A program made the translations under genes and the position numbers. Shown piece by piece: positions 49,006 through 49,568 of a stretch of 49,568 nucleotides of DNA. Below the pieces are notes generated by a model. The model saw nothing but the letters and a program-made list of their open reading frames with translations. It made no database searches and was not told the origin of the DNA. Positions within the stretch are counted from its first letter, which is position 1. Every line of letters begins with the position of its first letter. Origin of the DNA: SABI01 sp964453215. Lineage in GTDB: Bacteria > Spirochaetota > Spirochaetia > Sphaerochaetales > Sphaerochaetaceae. The stretch lies in the NCBI GenBank assembly GCA_964453215.1, contig CAYVRR010000010.1, positions 1-49,568 of the forward strand, given 5' to 3'.

Positions 49006-49568
49006 ATGAAAATAAATTGGAAAGAATATGACGCTACCCGTAAACTCATAATCATTGGGCTACTCGTAGCCATAATATCTATGTTTTTGCCATGGTCTAA
49101 AACTGGAACCACTTCTACATTAGGAATAATGGATATAACTATCTTACTTATCCTATTTTTTGTATATCCTGTTTATCAAATCCTTAATGATAAACCTATG
49201 AATAAAAACATTAATCTAGCTCTTTCAATTGCTTCAGGGCTCTTAGCAATGATTTTTATCATCTTTAAAAGTGCTTCAGGTGCGAGCGATGTATCTGTTG
49301 GATTTGGTGCGTTTCTTTTTCTTGTAGCTTCACTTTTATACATAGCTGGAATCCTTATTAATAAAAAAACAGATGTAAAAGCTACTCCTCAAAGTAAACT
49401 AGAGATTAAGCCTTTAGTAAAAGAAGAAGCTAAACCTACTATGAAAGCAGAAGCTAAACCCACTATGAAAGCAGAAGCTAAACCTACTGTGAAAGCAGAA
49501 GCTAAACCTACTGTGAAAGCAGAAGCTAAACCTACTGTAAAAGCAGAAGCTAAACCTACTATGAAAGC
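49006..49568 (+). CDS. Four-helix membrane protein with Lys/Ala/Pro tandem-repeat tail (partial)
   Basis: Open from the ATG at 49006 (GGAGG 5 nt upstream) to the window edge with no stop, so 187 residues are visible and the end is missing. Residues 1-120 contain four hydrophobic helices at about 12-30, 41-60, 70-88 and 97-117, with the acidic/basic N-terminus MKINWKEYDATRK. From residue 141 the protein repeats an 8-residue unit EAKPT(M/V)KA at least 5.9 times; a 24-bp DNA repeat encodes it. If the N-terminus is inside, four helices put the tail in the cytoplasm (inference). No family recognised; the helix region is too generic to assign. Confidence 0.85.
   Translation, partial: MKINWKEYDATRKLIIIGLLVAIISMFLPWSKTGTTSTLGIMDITILLILFFVYPVYQILNDKPMNKNINLALSIASGLLAMIFIIFKSASGASDVSVGFGAFLFLVASLLYIAGILINKKTDVKATPQSKLEIKPLVKEEAKPTMKAEAKPTMKAEAKPTVKAEAKPTVKAEAKPTVKAEAKPTMK
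49426..49568 (+). repeat. 24-bp in-frame tandem repeat
   Basis: Unit GAAGCTAAACCTACTATGAA plus AGCA, occurring five times complete (49426, 49450, 49474, 49498, 49522) and a sixth of 23 bp cut by the window edge. Copies differ only at CCT/CCC and ATG/GTG/GTA, so they expanded recently. Because 24 is a multiple of 3, gains or losses change tail length without breaking the frame. Confidence 0.95.

Noticed and set aside
49426..49568. CRISPR-like array
   Set aside because: The 24-bp units are directly adjacent without spacers and are in frame in a coding sequence, so they are a protein tandem repeat.

Overview
The window looks like chromosomal DNA of a low-GC spirochaete (Spirochaetota, probably Spirochaetales; I cannot fix the genus). 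The case rests on spirochaete-like RpoB and RpoC, with an Asn in RpoB at the position equivalent to E. coli Ser531 (a known spirochaete trait linked to natural rifampicin tolerance), spirochaete-style exported proteins (a MetQ without lipobox, a large unknown lipoprotein) and tRNA genes that do not encode CCA. Nothing indicates a phage, plasmid, insertion sequence or CRISPR array.

Left edge (1-5.3 kb): the C-terminal part of a DctP-type TRAP substrate-binding protein overlaps, by ATGA, a membrane-anchored diguanylate cyclase. This pair converges on an rny-ymdB-tlyA operon (RNase Y, YmdB phosphodiesterase, TlyA rRNA methyltransferase) read from a strong sigma70-type promoter.

Core (5.4-32.8 kb, all minus strand): one unbroken run of translation and transcription genes. 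Read 5' to 3' it is tRNA-Thr(GGT), rpmG, tRNA-Trp(CCA), secE, nusG, rplK-rplA-rplJ-rplL, rpoB-rpoC, rpsL-rpsG, tuf, then S10-spc-alpha from rpsJ to rplQ, ending in a clear hairpin terminator. So the beta, str, S10, spc and alpha clusters are fused end to end. fusA is missing from its usual place between rpsG and tuf; there tuf has its own promoter and a leader of about 290 nt. Several intergenic regions hold compact perfect hairpins.

Right part (33-49.6 kb): accessory metabolism and surface genes. These are glycogen phosphorylase, a DUF554 membrane protein, a MobA/MocA-like nucleotidyltransferase overlapping clpB tail to tail, a TetR regulator divergent from an M20 peptidase plus an archaeal-style triosephosphate isomerase-like gene, an ornithine carbamoyltransferase, a metNIQ methionine importer with an elaborate terminator, and a 660-residue lipoprotein of unknown function. 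The last gene runs off the edge: a four-helix membrane protein whose C-terminal tail is a 24-bp (8-residue) in-frame tandem repeat.

The least explained items are the SBP-diguanylate cyclase pair, the TetR/M20/TIM-like unit, the paired dyads and repeats in the 48.6-49.0 kb gap, and the repeat-tailed membrane protein. All promoters, operators and RNA structures listed here were found by eye and are predictions.
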